The notes under the pieces: model-generated
The model's database searches: none
Told to the model about the DNA's origin: nothing
Seen by the model: only the letters and a program-made list of their open reading frames with translations
Part shown: one piece after another, positions 18,189 through 30,105 of the stretch
Layout of the letters: every line of letters starts with the position of its first letter
How positions within the stretch are numbered: the stretch's first letter is position 1
Assembly (NCBI GenBank): GCA_034440635.1
Contig: JAOTON010002194.1
Location: forward strand, 372,001 to 436,000
Reading direction: 5' to 3'
Origin: Lepas anatifera
Lineage: Eukaryota; Arthropoda; Thecostraca; Lepadidae
Length of the DNA stretch: 64,000 nt
Program-made: the position numbers and the translations under genes

Positions 18189-20430
18189 TCAAGCCCTGTA
18201 TGGGCTGTAAATGATATGGAAACCTATCTCAGTCAGGTACGATAAAACGCGGTTAAAGTCTGTTGTTGGGTGTTTACCAAGAATCTCAGCCATCGTTTGT
18301 CTAGAGAGGAAGCGGTTACGCACTTCGCGTAGCCCTGCACAGGCATCAGTGTCTGAGAGAACGTGCTCGACGCTCAGTCTTGCGCCACAGCGGGTGCAAG
18401 TGTTTGGTGCGGCGCCACAAAGGTAGTGTCCATGTGTTATGAATGTGTGGCCGATGCGGAGTCTAGCCAAACACACCTCCTCTCTCCTACTTCGCCGGGC
18501 GCTCGACTCCCAGTGACCTATTGTTGTCCTGAGACGTTTCAGAGCACAGTCCGGTTCAACATCCCATCTCGTCTGCCACTTTGAGGAGAAGAAATTATTG
18601 ATATCAGCCTTCAGGTCACCCGCTGGTACCCGGAACCTTCGCTGGGGGCTCAACCACGACGCAGATTTGGCGGCTTCATCCGCCAGTTCATTCCCGGGTA
18701 TACCAACATGACTTGGGACCCATAAGAACTTAATTTCGATACCGTGAGATGCAGCAGTGGTCAACAGTTTTAAAATCGCGGGTACGAGCCATGATGAATG
18801 TGATAGACTAGAGCGGAGAGCTGCCAGCGAGCTGGCTGAGTCGGTGATTATCAGGTGATGTTTCTCGGGGAGCTGACGGATATACCGTATGACCTGTAAA
18901 ATAGCATATAGTTCGGTGGTAAAAACCGACACAGTTCTCGGGAGACCAAAACATCGACGGATTCCTTCGCCTGTGAAGGCACACCCGGCACCAGCAGCTC
19001 CCTTGGATCCGTCAGTGTAGAACTTAAAGTAGTCTGGGTATGAACTTATCTTTTCTAAGGCTAGTTGTGCGAGTTCTGATGGGGCTGTTCTCGTTTTCCC
19101 GTGCTGCATCAGCTCAAAATCGCATTCAACAGTAGTTCGGCGCCATGGTTCCAGCCTCTCAGGTCGTTTCTTTGCTATGGTCCCAAAGTTAATACCCGAT
19201 TCTTGTAGCCAGTGCGTAACCCGGGTGCATAGAGCTGAGGATGAGCTTTGTCTACCGCCTGTGAAAAGTTCTGTCAATGAGTTATCAAAGATCCACTTGT
19301 ATGTAGGATGGGCTGGGTATTGGCGGATTCTACATGCATATGTGAGAGCGAGTCGACTTCGTCTCAATTCAAGCGGGGGCTCGTTGGCCTCTACTAAAAG
19401 GCTCGCTCTTCGTGATGTCCGGAAGGCGCCTGTTGCGATACGAACACATGCGTGGTGGACAGCGTCTAGGGGTTGTTTCGTGCTCGTCAATGCACCATCG
19501 TACACCACTGAAGCGTAATCCAGCACAGATCTTATCAATGCATGGTATAGTCGGAGAATGGAGGTTCGGTCTCCACCGTAGGATGTACAAACTTAAACCC
19601 ATTAAGCAGGCTCCAATCGGTCAGGCGATCAATACATATCTGCAGTTGTCGCTGCGCTGATATCGTAGTGGACGTGGTTACCCACACAGCGAAATCGTCA
19701 ACAAAGAGCGATCGGTTCACGGACGAGGGTATTGCGTCACATATGTCGTTGATTAAAACACCGAAGAGTGTCACGCTTAAAACACTGCCCTGTGGTACCC
19801 CACTCAGCTGTTCAAACCTCTCCGACAGGGAGTTGCCGATTCTAACTCGGAAGTATCTGTTTCTTACGAAGTTTTCTAGGAAATAACCCATACGACCTTT
19901 GACCCCTGCCCGTCGTAGCTTTTGAAGTATCGCGTGGCGCCACGCTGTATCGTACGCCTTTTCCATGTCAAAGAAGAGTGCTACGGTGTGCTGCTTTGCT
20001 GCAAAGGAACGGCGTACAGCTGTATCGAGCGATACAAGGTGATCAGTGGTGCTTCTCCCTGCTCTAAAACCACACTGAGCGTTGGAAAGAAATCCGGTGC
20101 TTTCCAAAAACCACATCAGTCTTTTGTTGACCATCCTTTCAAAAAGTTTGCAAATACAAGACGTAAGAGCGATAGGTCTGTAATGGAGAGGGTCTGTTCC
20201 ATCTTTATCCGGCTTGAGTATAGGAATGATTGTCGCTTCACTCCAATCATCTGGGAAATCGTGTGTGATCCATATATGGTTATAGAAAGAAAGAATGGCA
20301 TTATGTGAATGTTCATCCAGTCGTCTGAGCATGTCGTAGTTAATATTGTCTGGACCTGCAGCAGTATTTTTGTGTTTGAGAGCGCTCCTTTCAATTCATG
20401 TATTGAGAATGTATCATTATAAGGGAGAGC
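18189..20430 (-). pseudogene. Element F ORF2, 3' part: reverse transcriptase and RNase H
   Basis: Continues from 27153 after the B insertion (SLEALPY|NDTFSIHELKGAL joins in frame). Reverse transcriptase shows SVPQ-type GVPQGSVLSV and the catalytic FVDD. RNase H shows FYTDGSK, TTELYAI, IITDSASS and WVPSHVG...N...AD. A C-terminal CTRCGARLSVEHVL zinc motif ends the protein. Lesions: a frameshift near 20375, and loss of about 95 residues between NGFKF and LIRSVLDYA (near 19590), which other elements here retain. The RNase H half (18189-19538) is one open frame of 449 codons. Confidence 0.85.
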
Positions 20431-20604
20431 ATCATCATCATCATCATTGGGTTTTAAGGGCGCGCCGACAACGAAGGTCATGTGGCGCCCATAACACTCA
20501 ATAAATGCATACAGAATGGCTTCAACAATCAACGTGGCTAAAAGTCCGTCCACAGTAAAAGGACGGCTAAAACGAAAAAAATAATATAGCACACACACAC
20601 ACAC

Positions 20605-23600
20605 TTAGGTCGGCGAGTAAATAACATTAAAGTCGATGCTTTTCAAAAACGATAAAATACTAGACAGTCCCACGGTTGGAAACTCGCCAAGAAGGGACTC
20701 CAAGGAGGGTGACCCTCCCAGGTGTCTAAACCGTTCAATTTCATAATCGCGGCAGTCAACAAGGACATGCTTGACACTCAGCGAGTCGCCACAGCGCGGA
20801 CAGAGCGGAGGAGCCTCTCCATTCAAGCGGAAAGAGTGGGTTGCGTGAGTGTGGCCAATTCGCAACCGCGACAAAACCACCTCCTCTCTCCTGGATCCAG
20901 CGCTGCTAGAAAGCCATTTCCCTAGTTTGGGTTTGACACTCCTCAACTTAGCCCCCTGGGGTCCTCGTCCCATCGCCGCTGCCAGCTTCTCATTAAAAAC
21001 TTCTTAACAGGCGCATACAGGTCAAAGAATGGAATATGAAGACCAGGGGGGACATCACGTTCTACTGCAGCCTTTGCAGCTGAATCGGCCCGCTCATTGC
21101 CGCTGATGCCACAGTGGCTTGGGATCCATACAAAATCGACATGTTTCCCCTTTTCCTTTAGAACGTGCAGCTTCTGTCTAATGAGAACTAAGAGAAAGGA
21201 TGATGATGCGTTATAAAAATAAAAAGACCTCAATGCCTGTAGAGAGGACAGTGAATCGGTAAAAATAACGAATTGTCTCGCCCTCGACCTGGATACCTGA
21301 TCTAAACAACGAAAAAGCGCATACAACTCGGAGGTAAAAACAGATGCCTCACGCGGCAAGCTAAAACACCTCTCGACACCCTCACCAACAAACGCACAAC
21401 CCGTGCCACTGCCACTCTTAGAGCCATCTGTGTAAAAGCGGACGTGGTTTTCAAAAGACTCAGAGCAGAGATCCATAAACAACTGACGAATCAATTCAGG
21501 TGGCAAATCTTTGCACTGTTCGAGTAAATTCGTGTTTGTGTTGACTGCCGACACAATCCATGGTTCAACAGAAGCTATGTCATAATGTTCAACAAGGTCA
21601 GTATCAATGCCAGCCTCCGTCAACCAAGCCCGAACCCGTACCCCGGGGTGGCGGGCTGAAGTACGCGAGCCATTATCGATTTGACGAAGCTCGGCGTCAC
21701 CAAAAAAGGTTTGATAAGTGGGGTGTTGTGCTGACTGTTTAATTTTTATTGCATAACGCATAGCGAGCATTCTTCGGCGGGTTTCAAGCGGCATCTCATC
21801 GGTGTCAACCAGCATACTAATTACTGGAGATGTACGAAACGCCCCAGTAATTATTCTAATGGCTTGGTGGTGAACAACATCGAGCATCCTTTTAGCGGAC
21901 TGGGAGGCAGCCTCATAGACAACACAACCATACTCGATCTTGGAGCGGACGAGCGCCCTATATAACATGATTAACATTTTTCTGTCAGCGCCATATCTCA
22001 TCTTCGTCAATACCTTGAACAAATTGAGCGAATCGAAACACTTTTTACGCAGATCTTTCAGATGCGGCACATATGTGAGTTTTTGTCGAACGTTAAGCCG
22101 AGGAATCTTGTTTCTGCTACAACTTCAATCTGATTACCGTAGATGAACAATGTTGGATCTTCACAATAACCCCGTCTGTTACAAAAATGCATACACTTGG
22201 TTTTAGTACTTGAGAAGGTCAGACCGTTGCGTGTGCTCCACTTCTGCAAGCGGTCGAGGCCTAGTTGGAGCCGCCTCTGCGCAGCAGCAGTACTGGATGC
22301 CGTCACCCATATCGTAAAATCATCAACAAAAAGCGCGTGCTTTATACCGGTCGGGAGATCGTCTGCAATGTCATTAATCATGACTGCGAAGAGGGCTATG
22401 GAGCTCACCGAACCTTGAGCTATGCCGCTCTGTTGTTCGTACCGATTCGATAGAGTAGAGTTCACGCGGAACCGAAAATATCTATTTTTCAAAAGTTCGA
22501 AATAAACCAACCCATGCGTCCTCGCACGCCCAGTTCAAAAAGCTTCCGCAGAATACCATGCCTCCATGTGCAATCGTAGGCACGCTCCACGTCAAAGAAC
22601 ACTGCGATAGTGTGGGCTTTCCGTAAAAACCCCTCCCGCACAGAAGCGTCGAGCCGAACAAGGTGGTCGATTGTGGAGCGGCCCTGGCGAAAACCACACT
22701 GGCTGCTACAAAGCAGCCGGTTGGATTCCAGGAACCAAACAAGACGCAGGTTAACCATTTTTTCGAACAGCTTGCCAACACATGAAGTCAGTGAAATGGG
22801 ACGAAAGTCGGTGGGTGATAAACCAGTTTTTCCGGGCTTCAAAATAGGTACAATATGTGCCTCGCGCCACTGGTCTGGGAAGTCATTATTATTCCAGATG
22901 TGGTTAAATATATTAAGCAGAGACGATAAAGATGAATCAGGTAACTGACGAAGCATACCGTTAGTAATTTTGTCAGGGCCAGGTGACACCGGCCTAACAG
23001 TAGAGAGTGCGGCTCTGAGCTCAGCCACTGAGAAAGGTGCATTGTAATGAGCGGAGTTATCATGGCCAAAATCGACCGGTTTTCTCTCTGCAATTTCACG
23101 AATTCGGGTAAAATGAGGATTTTGAGAAAAAACACGGCAACGGTCATAAAAAGCCTTCGCCATGTGCTCTGCCACGTCCTGGGGATTGGTTATCTTAATC
23201 CCGTTGGCCTCCAAAACTGGTGCAGACGGGGGACGATTCTTTCCTTGCATTCTTCGGATTTGGAACCAGACCTGAGTTGAAGGAGTGAAACGATTCACCC
23301 TGGACACATATTCTACGAACCACCTTCTCTTAGAGTTTAGAACAACACGACGCGCAAATGCCCTAGCACGCTTAAAATTCACGTGGTTTGTTCCTGTCGA
23401 GTGCCTGTTAAAAACTCTAAAAGCCCGTTTTCTGCTTAAAATCGCTGACTTGCACTCCTGGTTCCACCATGGAACAGGCGTGCGTTTTTGATTCCCAAGT
23501 GTCATGGGAATAAAATTTTTCGCAGCTGTAAGGATCATGCAATTAAAATTCTCAATAGCCTGAGTGGCTGAGGCCTCCGAGGTGGGGTCCACTGCACTGC

Positions 23601-24330
23601 ACGCAGCCCCGAAACCTGCCCAGTCTGCCCGCCTTTCGTTCCAGCGCGGGAGGTTTGGTCCTGGAGTGCGAGGACGGTTCGGAGAGATAAGAATAGGGAA
23701 ATGGTCACTTCCGTGAGGATCATCCAGGGTGCTCCAGTTTAGCTGGAAAAGAAGAGACGGAGAGCAGATGGAAAGGTCAATAGAAGAGAGGGATCCAGAG
23801 GGTAGAGTGATGTGAGTAGGACAACCGGAGTTGAGGACGCATAGGGAATTAAGATGAAGAAAACTCTCGACTGTGCGGCCTCGGGGACACGTGCAGCCGT
23901 CAGCTCCACCCCACACTGAGTTGTGGGCGTTAAAATCACCAAGCAAGAGAAATGGGGTGGGTAGCTGGTCGACTAAATTATGCAGATCATTTAAATTTAG
24001 ATTGGTGCCCGGTGGTAGATAAACGGAACAAACTGTCAAATTGATAAAACCAAGATCTACCCGGGCAGCTACCGCCTGCAGCGCTGTATTTAAAGGGATA
24101 CTGTAGCAGGGAGTGGCATGGTGCACAGCAACCATCACCCCTCCATATGCTATTGTTGAACTAAAAATATCCTTTCTAAAACTCTGGTAATTCCGAATGC
24201 TCAAAGCAGCTCCAGGGGACAACTTTGTCTCCTGAAGACAAAAAACAGATGGGTTATATTCGGATAAGATATGCTGCAAGTCACTAAAATTTGAACGGAG
24301 TCCTCGGCAGTTCCACTGTAAAAATGTCAT
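20605..24330 (-). pseudogene. Element B ORF2: endonuclease, reverse transcriptase, RNase H
   Basis: Begins MTFLQWNCRGLRSNF (24330). The endonuclease (EEP type) shows LQETKLS, LLGDFNAHNS and GSDHFP. Reverse transcriptase shows GIAQGSVSSIALF and FVDDF. RNase H shows FYTDGSK, TSELYAL, FTDSLSS and IPSHCG. The C-terminus has CPRCGDSLSVKHVLVDC and ends NVIYSPT at 20605. Three frameshifts (about 22500, 22065 and 20955) break it into four frames, so it is inactive or affected by sequence errors. About 1,240 codons if continuous, the usual size for this group. Confidence 0.85.
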
Positions 24331-24373
24331 TTAAGCTAAAAGAAAACGGGCTTACTAAAAGAAACGGTTCGAC

Positions 24374-26068
24374 CTAACCTTTCCAAGGGGGCCCAGTGCC
24401 CCCGTATGAGCCCTTGGCTGGCCCCACGCTGGGGCCACCGATACGGTAGCGGACCGGACCGCGGCCTCGTGCGCCTTCTACAGAATGAGCACGGGCTCGT
24501 GTGGTTTGTGGTTGGCTGGGAGGGCTCACAGCGGGGCGCTTCGTCGGAGACCTGCTCCGCGGCACCTCAAAATTTCTCCGCATTGCTGTTACGGTAGAGG
24601 AGCGGATCTGGGCTGGAGGCTGTGCCGGTGGCGTCTCAGTCTCTGGTAGGGTCGGCGGCGGCGGTGGCACAGAATCATCGCCGCCGGTGGGTGGTTGGAC
24701 GGGCGGCGGCCGGAAGCGCCTCCCCGAGGGGGAATGCTTACCACCCCGTCCCACAACTGTCCATCCCTCCGTCTCAGTCGGTGCCTGGCTCGGAGTGGCA
24801 CCGGGTGCCGACTCCCGGGACTCAACAGCAGGCGCTGCCTGCTGGTGCTGTGGCACGGGGGAGGACCCCGTCTCCCATTCCCGGCAGTGGCCGGGGAATG
24901 GGAGCTAGGAGCGGGAACAGCGTCCCGCCCTCTGCCCCCACAGAGGGGGCCGAGGAGGAGGTGCCGCCGTCGGCTCAGGAGCCGGGGCGGCGGGCCGGCG
25001 TGAAAACACCAGCCCCATCCTCCCTGCCAGGCGGACGAAGTCCGCCACGGTTAGGGAGCGGATGACCTCCTCCGCGGTCATCCTTGGGGGGCCCGCTACA
25101 CTTGAGGCAGCTGCCAGGGCGTAAGCCTTTTTGGGATGGGAGGCCTCATAGGCCTCCCGAGCCTCACGGAAGCTGATCTGCTTTGATGTCTTAATGGAGA
25201 TGATTTCCTTTTCACGAATTAACTCTGGACATGAACGGTCAGTAACCTCGTGGCAGCCTTCGCAGTTGGCACATTTCAGTGTTTGAGCGTCACAATCATT
25301 AGTGCTATGGAGATCTGATGCACACTTCCCACACACCCGCTTGCCCTTGCAAGTTCGGGCAGTATGTCCGTACTTTTGACACACGAAGCACCGCATAGGT
25401 GACGGCACGTAAGGCCTGACACCAACCCGCGAGTAGCCAACATAAATGTGATCAGGCAGTTCTGTCGTGTCAAAGGTTAAGATGACCGTGTCAGTGTCCA
25501 ACATCTCGTCTCCGCTCCTCCTCCGAATCCTCCGAACCTCCACCACTCCGACTTCCTCCAGACCTTCGAAGATCTCATCCTCAGAAAGTCCCCTAACTTC
25601 CTGGCTACTGACTACTCCCTTCCTAAAGTTCTTTGTCCGATGGGCCTCTACCGAGATGGCGATTTTACAAGTCTTTTTGAGTCCAGATTCCTTTTTTGTG
25701 AACGTCAGTTCTGACACAGAGAGTGCACGCTCGGCATCCACTGTCTTTGCGAATTCGACTTCTAACGCTCCATCACGCAATTTCTCACATCTCACAACCT
25801 TTCCAAGATGGTCAAGGGCCTCCCTCCGCTTGAAGGGCGACAGAACTGCAAGAGATGCATCTTGTCCCCGCATTACCAGAACTCGGGGGCAAGTGGGTCG
25901 GATGTTCGGGTGTTGCGAACCGGATCTCGGTGTTCGCTCGGTCCCCTCCCCACTAGGGGGCTGGGAGGTGTCTACCTCCTGTGGAGGGTAAGGAGTGGGA
26001 TTTATGGTGTCTGTGGAATCCATGGGAGTATGATTAATTTCGGCCAGCCACGTGCGCCCCCCTTCCAA
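24374..26068 (-). pseudogene. Element B ORF1 (gag-like, CCHC knuckles)
   Basis: Nucleic-acid-binding ORF1 protein with a degenerate RRM-like region and CFVCQKYGHTARTCKGKRVC plus further C-x2-C...H...C knuckles, then a Pro-rich tail. One frameshift near 24880 separates the N-terminal 387 codons from the last 160. E's copy (551 codons) is intact and nearly identical. ORF1 ends 43 bases before the ORF2 ATG. Confidence 0.8.
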
Positions 26069-27152
26069 CGAGGGTGCTACAAGGCGAGACGACGCACGGG
26101 CTGGCTATACGGGGGAAACGCCGCCGTTACAGAGGGGGGAGAGAGACTCACCAAACCCCCCTGCCCCAACGACGGTCCCCCCTTGCACCTAGCCTAGACG
26201 ACCCCGGGCGGGGCCCGGACACCCCACCCTCCCCGGGTGAAGTTGGGACCTCACCCAAGGAGGGAGGAGCAGCCGAGCCCCACCAAAGGCCGACAGACTT
26301 TTACAATGCTGCTTCTCTTGTCGATGCCCTCAAGAGTTCCCCGCCCTTGCGGAAATCCAGACCAAAGTAGAGTGTTGCTAGAGGACGACGAACGAACACA
26401 GCGCCTCCCTCAGCTCAGCTACCAGGACTCCTTCATCCCGGGGTACGGGTCGGTGCGCAGCTCACCTTAAAAAGACAGGCGCCCTCGCACGGCCTCATCG
26501 GAGCAGGCGACTACCACCTGCTCGTCACAACTGATTCCCGGCTGGTCCGAGAGAAGCGAGCCCCCGGCTTGCAGGGCCGGCGATTAGAGGGATCCAATCG
26601 CCAGCCACACGAGCCGGAGGCCCACATACACCCAGACCATCCAGGAATCATAGGCACGTGCAAGGACGCCCATGATACTGGGATAATGTGAGTAACTGGG
26701 AAGTTATGAGTTGGAAAAGGAAGAGGGTCGGTCTGTGCTGTCCAGCCCAGACACGCGCCGCGTGCGACCGAGGTGCCCACACTCAAGACGAGCAAGAGTG
26801 CACACACCCCCGCCACCCGCGGAGACACGCCGGGCCAGACAACGCAGACAGTGGGCAGGAGGGGTGTTTAGGAGTGGACAGAAAGGATACGGGTGGAAAG
26901 GCATGGAGAGACAAGGAAATAAGGAAAGAAGAGGAAAAGGAACAAGGAGTTGGTGGGATTTGAATTTAGGAAGGCCAGGAAAGGATGAGGATGGCAGTTT
27001 CGATTTAGCCTCTCGCCCGAAGGCGGGAGGCGAAACCCATCCTGCCAACTGGGGTCGCGGGTGTCGTCACATCCCGTACCCAATTATCCATGTGCCGGAC
27101 CAGTCAGCAGGTGCCAACAAGTCCAGCAGATGAAAATCGGTCCCCTGCGGGG
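26069..27152 (-). promoter_or_regulatory. Element B 5' UTR (shared module)
   Basis: A 1.08-kb GC-rich leader, almost identical to the leaders of H (38937-40060) and E (47125-48251). It presumably holds the internal promoter, as is usual for I-group LINEs. It contains a 105-codon sense open frame (26511-26828) preserved in all three copies. Confidence 0.75.
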
Positions 27153-28502
27153 ATAAGGGAGAGCTTCAAGAGAGCTGAAGTCAACTCTTACCCTTTCAGT
27201 ATGTGTTTTATGTCGAACAAAACGAGGGTCAGTTGTACCAAGGCGCCAACGCTGAGACCAGGTTTCACCAATAGCGTTGGCCACTTGCAACGGATCTGTT
27301 ATTGTTATTGTTTGTGATCGTGTTAGTACTGGTAATGGTACAGGAGAGTTTCGGCCAGAAATGCATTTTATACGTCTCCATATTGTACTTAGAGGAGTGA
27401 GTCTATTAATTGTATTTACATATGTAATCCATGACATTCTTTTCGCTTCCTTCACGATACGTTTAGCAACGGCTCGCGAGCGGCGGAACTGTATCAGGTT
27501 ACCCGTTTTTGGTCGCCTTTTAAAAATCCGAAAGCGGCGTCGGCGTTCCCTAATCGCGATCCCACAATCTTCTGTCCACCAAGGGACGGGGACACGGCGC
27601 GGAAGCGGGCTCGTTTTCGGTATGTTTGCGTCTGCAGATGCGGTGATTTGAGCAATTATCTCCTCACTATATGTAGAGGCCGTCTTACCCTCCTCAAATT
27701 CAAAAACTAACACACAGTCATTTGTAAAAGCGTTCCAGTCCGCCTTTCGCAAGTTCCACCGCGGAGCTCTCATGCCAGGGTGCGGGGTCTCCGACCAAAG
27801 CCACACGGGGTAGTGGTCGCTGCCGCAAGGGTTGCTGTGGGTGCGCCATTTAAATCGATGGACAAGTGACGGAGAACATAAAGATAGATCAATAGCCGAA
27901 GTCGAGCCGGAGGGCAGTGATATGTGGGTCGGCAGACCTGTATTTAGAATACATAGGTTATTGCGGTGAATGGTGTCCTCCATGCGTCTTCCCCGGCTAT
28001 TTGTACGGGGGCAGCCCCAAAGAGTGTTGTATGTGTTAAAGTCACCAAGTATAATGTGGTTTGTTGGAAGCTGTTTTATCAGATCCTGAAGTTCACATTC
28101 TGGAAATCCTTCACCGGGGGGCAGGTATAAAGATACAACTGTGAATTTATAGTGCCGGAAGTCTACGCTCGCTCCTACCGCCTGCAATGCAGTATTGAGG
28201 CGAAAAGGTGACGATGGAACACTATAATGAACAAACAGTGTGACTCCACCGTGCGCAACAGTTTCAGATGGAAAATCATGACGGAACGTTTTATAGTGGT
28301 GCAGAGTGCAAGAATGTTCAGGCTTAAGCTTGGTCTCCTGTAGGGCTACGACTGCTGGGTTTTTCGAGGCTATCAGCGCTTGGAGGTCTGTTATGTTGGC
28401 CCTAAAGCCGCGTATGTTCCACTGTAAAATAGACGTCATTGAGTAAAGTGCGAGTAAAGTGTGTACATACTTCCCCAGATTGGAACCCCGTCCGTTCATC
28501 AT
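27153..28502 (-). pseudogene. Element F ORF2, 5' part: endonuclease
   Basis: Open from 28502; the first ATG overlaps the ORF1 stop as ATGA (28499-28502), though the usual MTSILQWN start of the domain is at 28439. EEP endonuclease motifs: LQETKL, ILGDFNTYNT and GSDHYPV. It runs into B at 27153 (LEALPY) and resumes at 20430. Confidence 0.85.
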
Positions 28503-29648
28503 GTTTCCCAGCTTCTCCCATCGAACATCTCCGGTTCTTTCCAGGCAACGCGGGAGTTCCAGTTCCGCGGCTCTCGTGGAGGGTTATTTCGGTCCCTGGG
28601 GGGCGAGCGTCTAGCAAATACTGGCCTCTCTACCATATACGCATCACCTGTATATCCCGGCCTCCCATCATCTTGGGGGATGGGCCTTCGTATGCGCTGC
28701 CTGAGGTCTCCCGAGTCCCTTAGGTCAGCTTGAGCGGGCCCTAAATTCTCCATGGATTGGGCACGCTGAGTTTGGTTGAGTTTTATTTGTTGTGCTTTTA
28801 CAGTGACTCGTGGGATCGACAGTTCGAGACCTTTGCTGGAGCGGAACGGGTGCCCGGATCGTTGTTTTTCCGTTGTTTTTGTTGTGTTCTCGCTAGTTGC
28901 ATTTGTTGTTGGAATCGTAAGCTTACGTTTCTTATTTTGTGATGGAGTGCTAGTACTAGCCTCGATACCCTGTTGTGTGTGTAATCTTTGACTTGTTGGT
29001 GTGTTACTGGCCGGAGGGGGCATCAGCGTAGATTCGCTCCCATCGTCCAAGGCTTTAGCCTTGTTCTGGTAGAGGCTCGCCTTCGTGCCTGCGGGATGCT
29101 CAGGGGAGAGCGTAGGCGTAGTGGTCTCTGTCGTTGGGAGAGGCGCAGCTGGGCCTTGGGGAGGTGGCAGTGGCGTTGGGGAGACTTCCCGAGCGCGCTT
29201 ACCGGATGTTTCGGTTTGTGGGGGGTCATAACTGGCTGAACAGCCCTGAGAGGCTGACTCGGCACTGGATGTCTGAGATTCTGCCGGCTCCGTGCCCACT
29301 GCAGCGTCTCGGTACAGAGGTGGTGGTGATGTTTGCACGCTTGCGTCAACTTTTTCCCCACAGCTCACTGATATGCTGCCAGAGTCATCCCGTCGATCGG
29401 GGAGAAGCTTGGAAACAATCGCAAGAAACTGGCGAAGGGAAAGATCCATAAACTGGAAAATGTTGGAATCCGCGGTAAGTGCAGGGTGTGTTTCGGTGCG
29501 GATTTCATCACGTGAGATACTGTGCTGAGACCCCAATAGGGCATCTCGATAAGGAGAGTTGTTGGAAGAAGTAGGCTTTGCCCTGGAAGTTGGGGTGGTT
29601 GCGGGGGCGGGCGCCGGGGCTGATTTTGCCGGAGGTGAAACTTTTCTT
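28499..29648 (-). pseudogene. Element F ORF1, C-terminal part
   Basis: A long low-complexity, Ser/Thr/Pro-rich and basic segment, open to the stop at 28499 and continuing upstream to the H junction (SPPAKSAPAPAPA). The frame is one or two bases off from the N-terminal part at 40061, so a small indel lies near the junction. It is the tail of F's gag-like protein. Confidence 0.7.
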
Positions 29649-29800
29649 GATTGATTGATTATTTGGTTTTAGGGGCGCGCCAACCTGCAAGGTCATATAG
29701 CGCCCATAACACTTCTCTGCAGTCAAAGTTTATAAATTTGTCTGTCTTTAGGGGAAAGTAAAGTCTCGTCTACAGTGAACTAATATTTACATTAAAGAGT

Positions 29801-30100
29801 GACTCTTTCACATCGTAGTTATGATTCTCACTGCACGGATGCATGGTCACAGATTCAAACAGGTTTACCGCGCCGGCAGGCGTCCGGCGCGGGGCGCCGG
29901 GGCATCACTTCCGGCGCCCACCCCGCGCCAACGGACCCAGGGGCCCGGGGGCGCGGGGGCAGCCTAGACGCCGGACCCAAGCCCGACGTCTAACGGAGGC
30001 CCTCCCCGTCGCTCCGAGACTTGAAAGGCCCCGGAGCGAAAGGGAGTACCCGCCAAATCGGCGCCAGGCGCCTATCAGCGCGGTTGACTACCACAACACA
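29801..30100. other. Element H 3' UTR, GC-rich part
   Basis: Between the H ORF2 stop (30106) and the 3' stem-loop lies GC-rich sequence (GGCGCCGG and CGCGGGGGC words) with no coding signal. The GC content is much higher than in the 3' UTRs of B and E. Confidence 0.55.
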
Positions 30101-30105
30101 CGCTT

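Larger units (their letters stand above)
20431..27152 (-). mobile_element. Element B: full-length I-group LINE inserted in F
   Basis: Flanked by the 12-bp duplication ATAAGGGAGAGC (20419-20430 and 27153-27164). It measures 6.7 kb, begins CCCCGCAGGGGACC at 27152 and ends in a 3' stem-loop and (GAT)n tail at 20431. ORF1 and ORF2 are complete in content but frameshifted. The sequence is very close to E throughout. Confidence 0.9.
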
